The notes beneath the pieces were generated by a model, which did no database searches, had not been told where the DNA came from, and saw only the letters and a program-made list of their open reading frames with translations. Below are positions 1 through 6,768 of a DNA stretch of 10,809 nt, in pieces. A program made the translations under genes and the position numbers. Source of the stretch: Rhodospirillales bacterium (GTDB lineage: Bacteria; Pseudomonadota; Alphaproteobacteria; JAREAF01); NCBI GenBank assembly GCA_029240475.1, contig JAREAF010000050.1:1-10809 (forward strand). The letters are read 5' to 3'. Position 1 is the stretch's first letter; every line of letters starts with the position of its first letter.

Positions 1-1
1 C

Positions 2-847
2 GCCGCCACGCCAGCCGATGCCGAGCCGTGCGGACGCATCATGTACGAGGCGTTTCGCGCGATCGCGGAGCGTCATGGATTCTCTCCGGATTTTCCGTCG
101 GTCGACGCGGCGATCCAGCTGGTGCGGGCGCTTACCTCGCATCCCAAGGTCTTCGGTGTGGTGGCCGAGCAGGGAAGTCGACCGGTGGGTTCGAATTTTC
201 TGGCAGAGGGCGATGCCATCCGCGCCGTGGGACCTATCACCGTCGATCCGCGCGATCAGGGCCGCGGCGTCGGGCGGCGCCTGATGGAGGCGGTACTCGA
301 GCGCGGCGCCGGAGCAGCCGGCATCCGGCTGCTTCAGGACGGCTTCAACATGCGATCGCTGACGCTCTACGCGTCGCTCGGCTTCGAGGCGCGCGAACCG
401 GTGGTGGTGATGGCCGGCGGGCCCGCGGGGAAGCCCTCGAAAGGCGCCACCGTGCGACCGATGACCGAGCAGGATCTCGGGGTCTGCAATGCACTCTGCC
501 TGCGAATCCATGGCTTCGACCGCTCCAGCGAACTGGAGGATGCGCTGCGGCTCCTCGCGCCGTGCGTCGTCGAGCGCGGGGGGCGGGTGACCGGTTACCT
601 CACGGCGCCCGCTTTTTGGATCGCCAATCACGGGGTGGCGGAGAGCGAGGGTGACATGAAGGATCTCATCCTGGGTGCAGCCGCGGCGCAAGCGGAGCCA
701 CTCTCCTTCCTTCTGCCCGTACGGCAGGCCAGCCTGCTGCGCTGGTGCCTGGAGGAGGGCTTGCGGCCGGCAAAGCCAATGACATTGATGAGCATGGGAG
801 AGTACCGAACTCCCGGCGGGAGCTTCCTGCCTTCGGTCTTCTATTGA
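2..847 (+). CDS. Tandem GNAT-family N-acetyltransferase (5' end outside the window)
   Basis: GNAT enzymes move an acetyl group from acetyl-CoA to an amine; the substrate here cannot be told. The reading frame is open from base 2 and the residues before the ATG at 41 (ATPADAEPCGRI, then MYEAF) look like a normal GNAT beginning, so the true start lies upstream and the ATG at 41 is internal; 281 residues are visible. The acetyl-CoA loop is clear at visible residues about 81-95 (VDPRDQGRGVGRRLM, the Q/R-x-x-G-x-G/A motif). A second, weaker GNAT-like half starts near visible residue 150 with VRPMTEQDLGVCNAL and continues through HGFDRSSELEDAL, so this is a double-domain type with the catalytic signature in the first half. 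It stands alone on the + strand and converges on the TonB gene, with 93 bp between the two stop codons. The family is sure; the function is not. Confidence 0.88.
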   Translation, partial: AATPADAEPCGRIMYEAFRAIAERHGFSPDFPSVDAAIQLVRALTSHPKVFGVVAEQGSRPVGSNFLAEGDAIRAVGPITVDPRDQGRGVGRRLMEAVLERGAGAAGIRLLQDGFNMRSLTLYASLGFEAREPVVVMAGGPAGKPSKGATVRPMTEQDLGVCNALCLRIHGFDRSSELEDALRLLAPCVVERGGRVTGYLTAPAFWIANHGVAESEGDMKDLILGAAAAQAEPLSFLLPVRQASLLRWCLEEGLRPAKPMTLMSMGEYRTPGGSFLPSVFY

Positions 848-864
848 ATCCGGCGATCTTCGCG

Positions 865-924
865 GCAGCCCTGACCAGCGGCGCTGGCGAGGGCTGCGAG
901 CGCCTCGTCGCAAGTGACGAGCGC
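865..924. terminator. Two inverted repeats in a convergent gap, possible bidirectional terminator
   Basis: Between the GNAT stop and the TonB stop lie two hairpins. The first has an 8-bp stem, GCAGCCCT (865-872) with AGGGCTGC (890-897), and a nested 5-bp stem, CCAGC (875-879) with GCTGG (883-887). The second pairs CTCGTC (904-909) with GACGAG (916-921) and can be extended by three more pairs around a bulged base. Neither is followed by a T tract on either strand, so if they end transcription they do so without the usual U run. The location fits a shared terminator; the mechanism is inferred. Confidence 0.4.
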
Positions 925-940
925 GGCCCGCCGCAGCGGC

Positions 941-2035
941 TCAGAACATCCGGTTGATCAGCGACAGCTCGAACTGGAACGGCAGCACCACGCGGGCCTG
1001 CTCGCCGGGGAACTCCTCGGGCAAGGGCGGCACCGGGGAAGCACGGTCGAGCATCGCCAGCACCGCCTGGTCGAGGCCGGGGTAGCCGGAGCTTTCCCGG
1101 ATCTCCTTGCTGAGGATGGTGCCGTCGCGGGCGATCACGAAGGCGACCACGACCTCCCCTTCCTCCTTCCGCTTCTTGGAGTCGGCCGGATATTCCATGT
1201 GGCGCTTGATCCACCGGCGCAGGCGCTTGAGGTAGTCGTCGCCCGCGCCGAATCCCGAGCCGGCCAGTGCCGCCGTGCCCGTGCCGCTGGCCCCGCGCCC
1301 AGTCCCTTCGCTTCCGGTCGCGCCGGTACTCGCGGCCGTCCCCGGCGAGCCGGTGCGCGGCCCGGCCGCCTGCCGCAGGTCCGGCGAGCGCTCGAGCGCC
1401 GGCGCCTGCGCCACGGTGGATTGGGCTGCCGGCGTGCGCGACAGCTGCTCCGCCGGAGGCGCTTCCGTCGGGTCGGCCATGTCATCCTCGGCGACCGTCG
1501 GGGGAAGGCTCGCGGTCTGCACCCGCGGCTGTGCGGGCGGGGCGGGTTTCAGGCTCGGGCGCGGTGGGGGCGGCGGGGGGAGCGCCTCGGCAATTTCGTC
1601 GAGAACGGTCTCGACCGGCGATTCGGGTGCGGGTTCGGCCACCACCGAGGGGCTCGGCGCCGGTTCGACTGGCGGCGCCGGCTCAGGAGCAGGTGCAGGC
1701 GCGGAAGGAGGAGGGGCGGGAGCGGCGGCGGCCTCGATTGCGGTCGCGCCCTCGACGGGCGCCGCGCTGGTGAAATCGGAGCCTCCGCCGCCGCTCGAGC
1801 CGCCGGCGAGCCCGGCGGCGCCCGCATCCACCAATTCGACCAGGATGGGAGGGGCCGGCTTCGTTGCTTCCAGGAGTGCGAGGACGGAGATCAGAATCAG
1901 GACCAGCCCGTGCATCAGCGAGGAGGCAAGCACCGCTCGCCAGCGAACGTCCGGCTCCTCATGTTCGGGCGGCGGCAGCCGCGCCGGCCGGATCGACAGT
2001 CGCGAGGAGGTGCTCCCGGCCAGGTTCGGCGTCAT
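941..2035 (-). CDS. TonB-family energy transducer
   Basis: TonB proteins sit in the inner membrane with ExbB/ExbD and pass proton-motive-force energy to outer-membrane receptors. The 364-residue protein has all three parts. A cytoplasmic N-terminus is followed by one membrane segment at about residues 34-55 carrying the TonB-type Ser-x3-His arrangement (S38, H42). Then comes a long periplasmic region rich in Pro and Ala (about 90-180) and in Gly, Ser and Thr (about 215-265). The C-terminal domain spans residues 268-360, with MEYP at 280-283, an EGEVVVAF strand, RDGTI, ESSGYPGLD and PVPPLPEEF, all hallmarks of TonB_C. The long spacer suits spanning the periplasm. No exbB/exbD is visible, so the partners must be elsewhere. 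The start lies 5 bp after the asmA-like stop and has no strong Shine-Dalgarno, which suggests translational coupling. Which receptor it serves is unknown. Confidence 0.9.
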   Translation of the reverse strand: MTPNLAGSTSSRLSIRPARLPPPEHEEPDVRWRAVLASSLMHGLVLILISVLALLEATKPAPPILVELVDAGAAGLAGGSSGGGGSDFTSAAPVEGATAIEAAAAPAPPPSAPAPAPEPAPPVEPAPSPSVVAEPAPESPVETVLDEIAEALPPPPPPRPSLKPAPPAQPRVQTASLPPTVAEDDMADPTEAPPAEQLSRTPAAQSTVAQAPALERSPDLRQAAGPRTGSPGTAASTGATGSEGTGRGASGTGTAALAGSGFGAGDDYLKRLRRWIKRHMEYPADSKKRKEEGEVVVAFVIARDGTILSKEIRESSGYPGLDQAVLAMLDRASPVPPLPEEFPGEQARVVLPFQFELSLINRMF

Positions 2036-2040
2036 GGCGG

Positions 2041-4011
2041 TCAGTTGCTGGTCTGCGCTTCGGCGATCAGCTTGTGGCAGGGACTGTCCTCGCCAAGCCC
2101 GAGCTCGATCATCGGCAGGAGAGCGGCCAGCGGCGTCAGGAGCGCGCCGAGCACGGCCGCGGCGGCGCCGCGCGCAATGGCCTTGGACGGATCGATGCCG
2201 AATTCGGGATCGGCCAAGCGCCCGCCGATCAGCACCGGCGTGCGTGCGGACAGCAGGCTTGGGTCCTTCGGATGCGCCTCCAGCTTCAGGTCCATCTTCT
2301 CGTTCTTGAGATTGATGTCGCCTTCGCCCGTCACGTTTGTGTCCGTCGTGTCGACCACGAAGGTCTGCGCCTTCAGCAAGCCGTCCTTCGCCTTGAAGTC
2401 CGCCACTGCGCAGCGCACCGCGACCGGCTTGTCCTCGCCGATCACGAAGCCGAGCGCCTCGGCGATGTCGATGCCGACGATCTCCAGCAGCAGGTTGCTG
2501 AGCTTGCCGCCGCTCATGACGATCACCGCGCCGCCGTTCGAGCTGCCGAGCAGCTCGGCGGTCGATCGCCCGGTGCCATCCAGCTCGATCCGCCCGCCGA
2601 AGGTGCCGCCCATCTCTTCGGCGAACTCCGAGCCGCGGAAGAACTCGGCCAGCTTGATCGAGCGGATGCGCAGGTCGGTCGCGGCGGAGGGGACCTCTTG
2701 CCGCCCATTGAGCACCAGGCGGCCCTCGATGCGGCCGCTGGCGATGCCGAACGACAACGGCTCGACGACCAGGCGGCCGTTATCCAGCTGGAACTTCGCC
2801 TTGAAGTCCTGCATCGGCAGCGAGGGCGCGATCACGTCCTTGCCGGTCAGGTTGACCGTCATGTCCATCGCTCGGAGCCGGGTTAGGTCCACCTTGCGGT
2901 CGGGCAGCGCGCGGCCGCTTGCCTTCTGCTCCTCCGCCTTCTTCTTCTGCTCCTCGCTGGCGGCTTCGCCGGGCTTGGTTGAGGGTGTCGCGCCGACGAG
3001 TCCGGCGAGATCGTCGAAATCGAGCTTGGTCGAAACGAGATCGGCGGTGAGCTTCGGGCGCTCGCCTCCGGTATCGAGGGCAAGGTCTCCGGAGAGATCG
3101 CTGTCGCCGACGCCGCCCTTCATCTCGGTGAAGCGCCAGCGGTCGCCCTCGCGCTCCAAATGGCCGGCGAGCCGGTAAGGCGGGGTCGAGGGCAAAGGGA
3201 TGCCGACGATCGGGAACAGCTGCGCGAGGTCGGGACCGGAGATGTCCATGCGGATGTCCAGCCCCTGCATCTTGATAGGGTCGCCCATCGTGCCCTGAAT
3301 GGTGCCCTTGGTGTCGCCGATCACCGTCGCGACCCGAATCGGATAGGGCTGCGAGCTTTCGCGCAGCTGCAGCAGCGAGCCGGCCGCGAGATCCAGCCGG
3401 AACGGCTTTCCCTCGAAGGTGCCTTCGCCATTGAGGCGCACCTCCTCATCGCCGTTCGCGCCAGTCGCGGTGTCGACGCGGCTGGCGAGGTCGATGCCGT
3501 GTGCCGGGTCGCGGTACGTCACCCTTCCATCGCGCACCACCAGCCGCCCGATGATCGGGAATTCGCTGCGGTCATCGGGGCTGACCGCCTCGGCCGCAGC
3601 GGCCGCGTCGGGATTCTGGCTGAAATCCCAGTTGGTCTTGCCTTCCTGATTGCGCTCGAGCAGGACCGCAGGGCGGATCAGCACCACCTCCGGCAGCACC
3701 ACGTCCCCGCGCAGCAAGGACGGCAGCCGGACCGTGAACTCAGCGCGCTCGGCGGCGGCCATGAGGGGCTCGCTGCCCCAATCGGCATTGCCCACCCGGA
3801 GCTGGTTGAGGGTCACCCGGGTGGTGCGCCCCCAGTCGATGTCGACGTCGCCGGCGATCTCGATGTCACGGCCGGTGGCGGACCCGGCCCGCTCGGCGAG
3901 GATCGATTTGAACTTGTCGGAGGAAACAAAGAGGAGCAGTGCGCCCACGGCGATCAGCAGGAGCACCAGGATCGCGCCGGCGGCAATGGCCGCCCATTTG
4001 AGGATCCGCAT
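2041..4011 (-). CDS. AsmA family protein
   Basis: AsmA-like proteins are inner-membrane-anchored periplasmic proteins of the bridge-like lipid-transfer superfamily, linked to outer-membrane biogenesis and phospholipid transport. The 656-residue product starts with a short basic MRILK and one membrane helix at about residues 6-29, then a periplasmic body. The AsmA N-terminal pattern is visible: SSDKFKSILAERAGSATGRD, then VDIDWG, LNQLRVGNADWG and LPEVVLIRPAVLLERN, ending in TNWDF. A charged stretch rich in K, E and Q near residues 345-365 looks like an inter-domain linker. The later GGKLSNLLLEIVGIDIAEALGF region (about 497-518) and repeated beta-strand patterns match the AsmA C-terminal half. 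No Shine-Dalgarno precedes the ATG. It is the first gene of the pair with the TonB-like gene, 5 bp apart. The family is clear; which lipid or envelope step it serves is not. Confidence 0.9.
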   Translation of the reverse strand: MRILKWAAIAAGAILVLLLIAVGALLLFVSSDKFKSILAERAGSATGRDIEIAGDVDIDWGRTTRVTLNQLRVGNADWGSEPLMAAAERAEFTVRLPSLLRGDVVLPEVVLIRPAVLLERNQEGKTNWDFSQNPDAAAAAEAVSPDDRSEFPIIGRLVVRDGRVTYRDPAHGIDLASRVDTATGANGDEEVRLNGEGTFEGKPFRLDLAAGSLLQLRESSQPYPIRVATVIGDTKGTIQGTMGDPIKMQGLDIRMDISGPDLAQLFPIVGIPLPSTPPYRLAGHLEREGDRWRFTEMKGGVGDSDLSGDLALDTGGERPKLTADLVSTKLDFDDLAGLVGATPSTKPGEAASEEQKKKAEEQKASGRALPDRKVDLTRLRAMDMTVNLTGKDVIAPSLPMQDFKAKFQLDNGRLVVEPLSFGIASGRIEGRLVLNGRQEVPSAATDLRIRSIKLAEFFRGSEFAEEMGGTFGGRIELDGTGRSTAELLGSSNGGAVIVMSGGKLSNLLLEIVGIDIAEALGFVIGEDKPVAVRCAVADFKAKDGLLKAQTFVVDTTDTNVTGEGDINLKNEKMDLKLEAHPKDPSLLSARTPVLIGGRLADPEFGIDPSKAIARGAAAAVLGALLTPLAALLPMIELGLGEDSPCHKLIAEAQTSN

Positions 4012-4029
4012 CGTTCACGCGCAAAATGG

Positions 4030-4063
4030 GGGCGGCGCCCCGACCTGTGGGGAAACGCCGCCC
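4030..4063 (-). terminator. Nested hairpin after the PRC-barrel gene, probable terminator
   Basis: GGGCGGCG (4030-4037) pairs perfectly with CGCCGCCC (4056-4063). Inside it, CCCC (4038-4041) pairs with GGGG (4049-4052), giving 12 GC-rich base pairs with a 3-nt bulge. Read on the minus strand, the hairpin is followed by CCATTTTG, a short T run. This fits a rho-independent terminator ending the PRC-barrel transcript (stop at 4107). Its end is only about 18 bases before the AsmA start, so it could instead act as an attenuator or stable 5' leader for AsmA. Confidence 0.5.
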
Positions 4064-4106
4064 GCCATGCCAGTGTTGCGACGGGTCTCGTGCGACCCGC
4101 GCCGAA

Positions 4107-6341
4107 TCAGCCTTGGTCGTCGACCGTTCCTGCCGTCCCTGCGCCCGGCCGGATCCAATAAGGCTCCGCGCCATAGGCGTAGTAGAGATTGGCGAGGTCG
4201 CGGCCCCGGATGAATCGCGGCGCCGTGCCCTGCGCCAGTTCCGGCAGGGCCGTCAGCTGGCTGCTCTGGATGCGCAGAGCGAACCCCATGCGGGTGGGCA
4301 TCCAGGTCATGGCCGTGAACGGCACCGGCAGCCAGCGCTGGTCAGTGCCGAGGAAGCCGCCCGACGAGACCAGCACATAGGCCACCTGCCCGCGGCGACT
4401 GTCGATCAGGATCTCGTCGATGTCGCCGACCGGCATGCCGTCCGCGCTGAACACCGTCGTTCCGGCCAGCTCGCCTTCCGTCATCAGGCTGGGCGGAGCG
4501 ACCAACGCGCCGTAGCGCCCGCCGAGCACCACGACGTCCTCCTGGCCGCCGAGGCCGGCTCCCGGATCGGTGGATGCGATCTGGTCGCGGCTGCCGCCTT
4601 GGGTGGATTGCTGCCCTTGCGCCTGCTGCGACTGATCGGTCCCGGTCTGCCCGGCCGTGCCCGATTGGGTCGCGCCGGTGGTCCCGGTCTGAGCCTGCTG
4701 GGTCTGCGTGCCCGCAGTGGAGCCCTGACCCGACTGGGTCGTCCCGGCCGTCGTCGCGGTCTGCTGCTGCGATTGGGTGCCGGACTGGGCAGTGCCGGTC
4801 GTGCCCTGCTGCTGCGTGCCGGATTGCTGGCCCGACTGAGACGTCGTCCCTTGATCGGCCGTGCCGCTCGTTCCCGCTTCCGGCGTGGTGGTGATCAGCT
4901 CCCTGATGCGGCCGACGATCTGTGGCCCGGTGACGCTTGCGAGCTCCGAGGGCGCCACGCGCGGCAGCTCCCTCAGCCGGTCAGCGGGGACCGAGAGCGC
5001 GATGCGCTGGTCCTGGCCGGCATCGACGACCCGCCAGGGCACCGGGAGCAGATCGGTGCCGAGATCGAGCGCATCGTCCGCGCCCGAGCCGACCATGACG
5101 AAGTGGACCTTTCCGCTCTGCGCCCCGATCACGAGATAGCGGGACGTGCCGATCTCCTGGCCCGAGCTGTCGGTGACGGACCGGCCCACCAGCTCGCCGG
5201 CCGAGACCACCTCGATGCGCCCGACGCCGGCGCCCGTCTGCTGCAGGTCGCCGCCCGGCCGGCTCGCGCCGTAGGCCTGCTGGTCGAAGCCCATGCCGCC
5301 TTGCTGCATGTGCTGGCCCATCATGCCTTCGCCCATCATGCGGCGGCGATCGTCCTGGCCATAAGCCTGCTGGCCCGGCTCGTAGCGGCCGAACTGCGGA
5401 TAGCCGCCCTCATAGCCGAAGCGGTTCAGCTGGCCGCGGTCCTGGGCGAACCGGCCGTCCTGCTGGAACTGCCCTTGCATGCCATAGGCCTGCTGGCCCT
5501 GCCACGTCTGCCCATACGGCACGCCGAAGGCCTGGCCGGACGGATAGCCCGGATACTGGCCGGCTCCCGGCCCCATCTGGCGATCGCCCATCGAGCGGGG
5601 CTGGCCAAATTGCTGGCCCATATAGGCCTGGCCGCCCATTCCGTAGCCCTGGCCCGGATAGGCCTGCGCGCCCGTGCCATAGCCCTGGCCGGAGTAGTAG
5701 TCCTGGCCGCGCTGGCCGAAAGACTCGCCATAGGCCTGCTGGCGGCGCTGCATCTCTTCCTGCAGCCAGCGATCCTGCGCGCTCTGGCCGTAGAAATCCT
5801 CCGCCCCGCCGGGCTGCTCGAAGCCGAAGCGGGACTGCGGATCCGGCTGGCGTCCGATGTCGCTGTCATAGAAGCCGCCGCCTTGCGCCTGCTGGCCATA
5901 GCGCTGCTGGTCCTGCTGACCGTATTGCTGCTGCAAGTTCTGGCCATAGGCCTGCTGGCCGTAGCCGGTCGACCCTTGCGGGCCATAGGGGCCATAGGCC
6001 GGCCCACCGAACTGCTGCCCTTGGCCAAAGCCGCGGCTCTGCGGGGATGTGAGCCTCTGCGGCTGATCGAAGGCCTGCTGCGGCCAGATCTGATTGCCAT
6101 ACCCGTCGAAGCTGCGGTCGACGCCATATTGGTCCGCCGCGCCATAGGGCCGCTGCGCCGACCCGGTTCGGAACTGCTGCTGGTCGTAGGCTCCGGACCC
6201 CGGCATGCCATAGCCATAGGTCGGATAGCCTTGAGAGCCCGAATCGATCGCCGACTGCCCGCGGCTGTCTGCCGGTGCAAGCGTCAGTGCGAGGCTTCCC
6301 GCCAGAATCGCGACCGATTGGAGCAATCGTGCCTTCCGCAT
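4107..6341 (-). CDS. Exported Q/G/Y-rich protein with two PRC-barrel domains
   Basis: I chose the ATG at 6341, giving 744 residues, because GGAGG (6347-6351) sits 5 bases before it and it begins a signal peptide (MRKARLLQSVAILAGSLALT). Two upstream in-frame ATGs (6353, 6380) lack this. The product should be exported. After the signal, residues about 30-370 are low-complexity, rich in Gln, Gly and Tyr, with at least seven irregular QAYG-like units (GQQAYGQ, RQQAYGE, GQQAYGM and similar). A first PRC-barrel domain follows at about 373-462 (GELVGRSVTDSSGQEIG, LLPVPWRVV). A second linker at about 485-590 is made almost only of Thr, Gln, Gly and Ser. The second PRC-barrel lies at about 617-700 (GELAGTTVFSADGMPVGDIDEILI, RWLPVPFTAM). 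PRC barrels are small beta domains found in photosynthetic reaction centre H subunit, RimM and many stress-related bacterial proteins. The role here is unknown. It is transcribed alone. Confidence 0.88.
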   Translation of the reverse strand: MRKARLLQSVAILAGSLALTLAPADSRGQSAIDSGSQGYPTYGYGMPGSGAYDQQQFRTGSAQRPYGAADQYGVDRSFDGYGNQIWPQQAFDQPQRLTSPQSRGFGQGQQFGGPAYGPYGPQGSTGYGQQAYGQNLQQQYGQQDQQRYGQQAQGGGFYDSDIGRQPDPQSRFGFEQPGGAEDFYGQSAQDRWLQEEMQRRQQAYGESFGQRGQDYYSGQGYGTGAQAYPGQGYGMGGQAYMGQQFGQPRSMGDRQMGPGAGQYPGYPSGQAFGVPYGQTWQGQQAYGMQGQFQQDGRFAQDRGQLNRFGYEGGYPQFGRYEPGQQAYGQDDRRRMMGEGMMGQHMQQGGMGFDQQAYGASRPGGDLQQTGAGVGRIEVVSAGELVGRSVTDSSGQEIGTSRYLVIGAQSGKVHFVMVGSGADDALDLGTDLLPVPWRVVDAGQDQRIALSVPADRLRELPRVAPSELASVTGPQIVGRIRELITTTPEAGTSGTADQGTTSQSGQQSGTQQQGTTGTAQSGTQSQQQTATTAGTTQSGQGSTAGTQTQQAQTGTTGATQSGTAGQTGTDQSQQAQGQQSTQGGSRDQIASTDPGAGLGGQEDVVVLGGRYGALVAPPSLMTEGELAGTTVFSADGMPVGDIDEILIDSRRGQVAYVLVSSGGFLGTDQRWLPVPFTAMTWMPTRMGFALRIQSSQLTALPELAQGTAPRFIRGRDLANLYYAYGAEPYWIRPGAGTAGTVDDQG

Positions 6342-6346
6342 GCGAT

Positions 6347-6351
6347 CCTCC
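6347..6351 (-). promoter_or_regulatory. Shine-Dalgarno that decides the PRC-barrel start
   Basis: The minus strand reads GGAGG, then ATCGC, then ATG. This is an ideal ribosome binding site with 5-base spacing, and it sets the start at 6341 rather than at the ATGs at 6353 or 6380. The ATG at 6353 overlaps the Shine-Dalgarno itself. Confidence 0.8.
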
Positions 6352-6369
6352 ATGGTGTTTTGGGATGAT

Positions 6370-6390
6370 CGTCCGGTCATCGCCCGGACG
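6370..6390 (-). other. Small inverted repeat in the PRC-barrel 5' leader
   Basis: CGTCCGG (6370-6376) pairs with CCGGACG (6384-6390) around a 7-base loop, 29 bases before the start codon. It could form a leader hairpin or be an operator-like palindrome in the divergent gap. There is no further support for either reading. Confidence 0.3.
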
Positions 6391-6463
6391 GCTGCTAAGG
6401 CAACATCGCCGCGCGGCCCGAGTTTCCTCTTTCGGATGAAATTGCGACTCGGAGGGGTTGGTG

Positions 6464-6529
6464 ATGCGCACCGTTGCGGCGGGCCGATCTTCCCTCGGCG
6501 AAGCAGGATCGGTTCGGACCCATGGCTGA
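6464..6529 (+). CDS. Possible 21-residue upstream ORF / leader peptide
   Basis: GGAGGGG (6451-6457) lies 6 bases before an ATG at 6464 and is the best ribosome binding site in this gap. The frame is 21 codons long (MRTVAAGRSSLGEAGSVRTHG) and its TGA at 6527-6529 falls just inside the next gene, whose ATG is at 6522. That arrangement is typical of translational coupling, where a ribosome ending the first frame restarts on the second. The peptide has no recognisable motif. It may be a coupling leader, or chance in GC-rich DNA. A sequencing error that makes it the true N-terminus of the next gene is also possible. Confidence 0.3.
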   Translation: MRTVAAGRSSLGEAGSVRTHG

Positions 6530-6704
6530 CGATGATCGGCCGCAGCGCTCACGCCTGAAGCTGCTGGCACTGCTGGCTTTTCCGGTGCTCCTGGGCGGTG
6601 GTCGGGCGCGCTGCAGCTTCATGACCGGCGACGAGGAAGATGACGAGGAGGACAGGGACGAGAACGACGACGAGGACGATGCGGAAGACCAGGATTTCTC
6701 GTGA
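6522..6704 (+). CDS. Small membrane-anchored protein with acidic tail (function unknown)
   Basis: The predicted product has 60 residues. It has a basic start (RPQRSRLK at about 6-13), one short hydrophobic segment at about 14-26 (LLALLAFPVLLGG), a Cys near residue 31, and a tail from about residue 36 built almost only of Asp and Glu with a few Arg/Asn. The positive-inside rule would place the tail outside the cytoplasm. The Cys is not in a proper lipobox (the residues before it are ARA/R, not L-x-G/A), so I do not call it a lipoprotein. No good Shine-Dalgarno precedes ATG 6522; the frame is open back to a TTG at 6474. Support for it being real is the hydrophobic-plus-acidic architecture, G/C at many third positions, and the upstream coupled frame. 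It lies 64 bp before the cyclase on the same strand. The acidic tail might bind divalent cations; that is a guess. Confidence 0.5.
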   Translation: MADDDRPQRSRLKLLALLAFPVLLGGGRARCSFMTGDEEDDEEDRDENDDEDDAEDQDFS

Positions 6705-6730
6705 ATTCACGGAAGATCGGCACGAGACTC

Positions 6731-6759
6731 GTTCTATTTCACTCAGGCATCGCTAGACT
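6731..6759 (+). promoter_or_regulatory. Weak candidate promoter for the adenylate cyclase
   Basis: TAGACT (6754-6759) matches four of six bases of a -10 box. The hexamer 17 bases upstream (GTTCTA, 6731-6736) is a poor -35. The start codon follows the -10 box after only 9 bases, so transcription from here would give a leaderless or almost leaderless message. This agrees with the absence of any Shine-Dalgarno before ATG 6769. Confidence 0.25.
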
Positions 6760-6768
6760 GCGCTCCGC

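Noticed and set aside
914..3178. 754-codon open frame on the + strand across the TonB and AsmA genes
   Set aside because: It runs opposite two well-recognised genes and across their boundary. The translation is Arg/Ser/Pro-rich with no domain, a usual GC-rich shadow.
4082..4099. CGGGTC/GACCCG inverted repeat just after the PRC-barrel stop
   Set aside because: It has only a 6-bp stem and no T run; the larger hairpin at 4030-4063 is the better terminator candidate.
4026..6368. 780-codon open frame on the + strand opposite the PRC-barrel gene
   Set aside because: It is the mirror of a Q/G/Y-rich coding sequence in GC-rich DNA, which is poor in antisense stop codons. Its translation is a compositionally skewed L/A/R string with no motif, and it lacks a sensible start.
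6422..6427. GGAAAC (minus strand) upstream of the PRC-barrel gene as an EcfG -35 box
   Set aside because: It has an extra A compared with GGAAC and only a bare GTT at a marginal distance. It is tempting because PRC-barrel proteins are often stress-induced, but too weak to call.
6522..6704. Calling the small acidic protein a lipoprotein
   Set aside because: The Cys at about residue 31 is preceded by Arg residues, not by the L-x-[A/G] lipobox.
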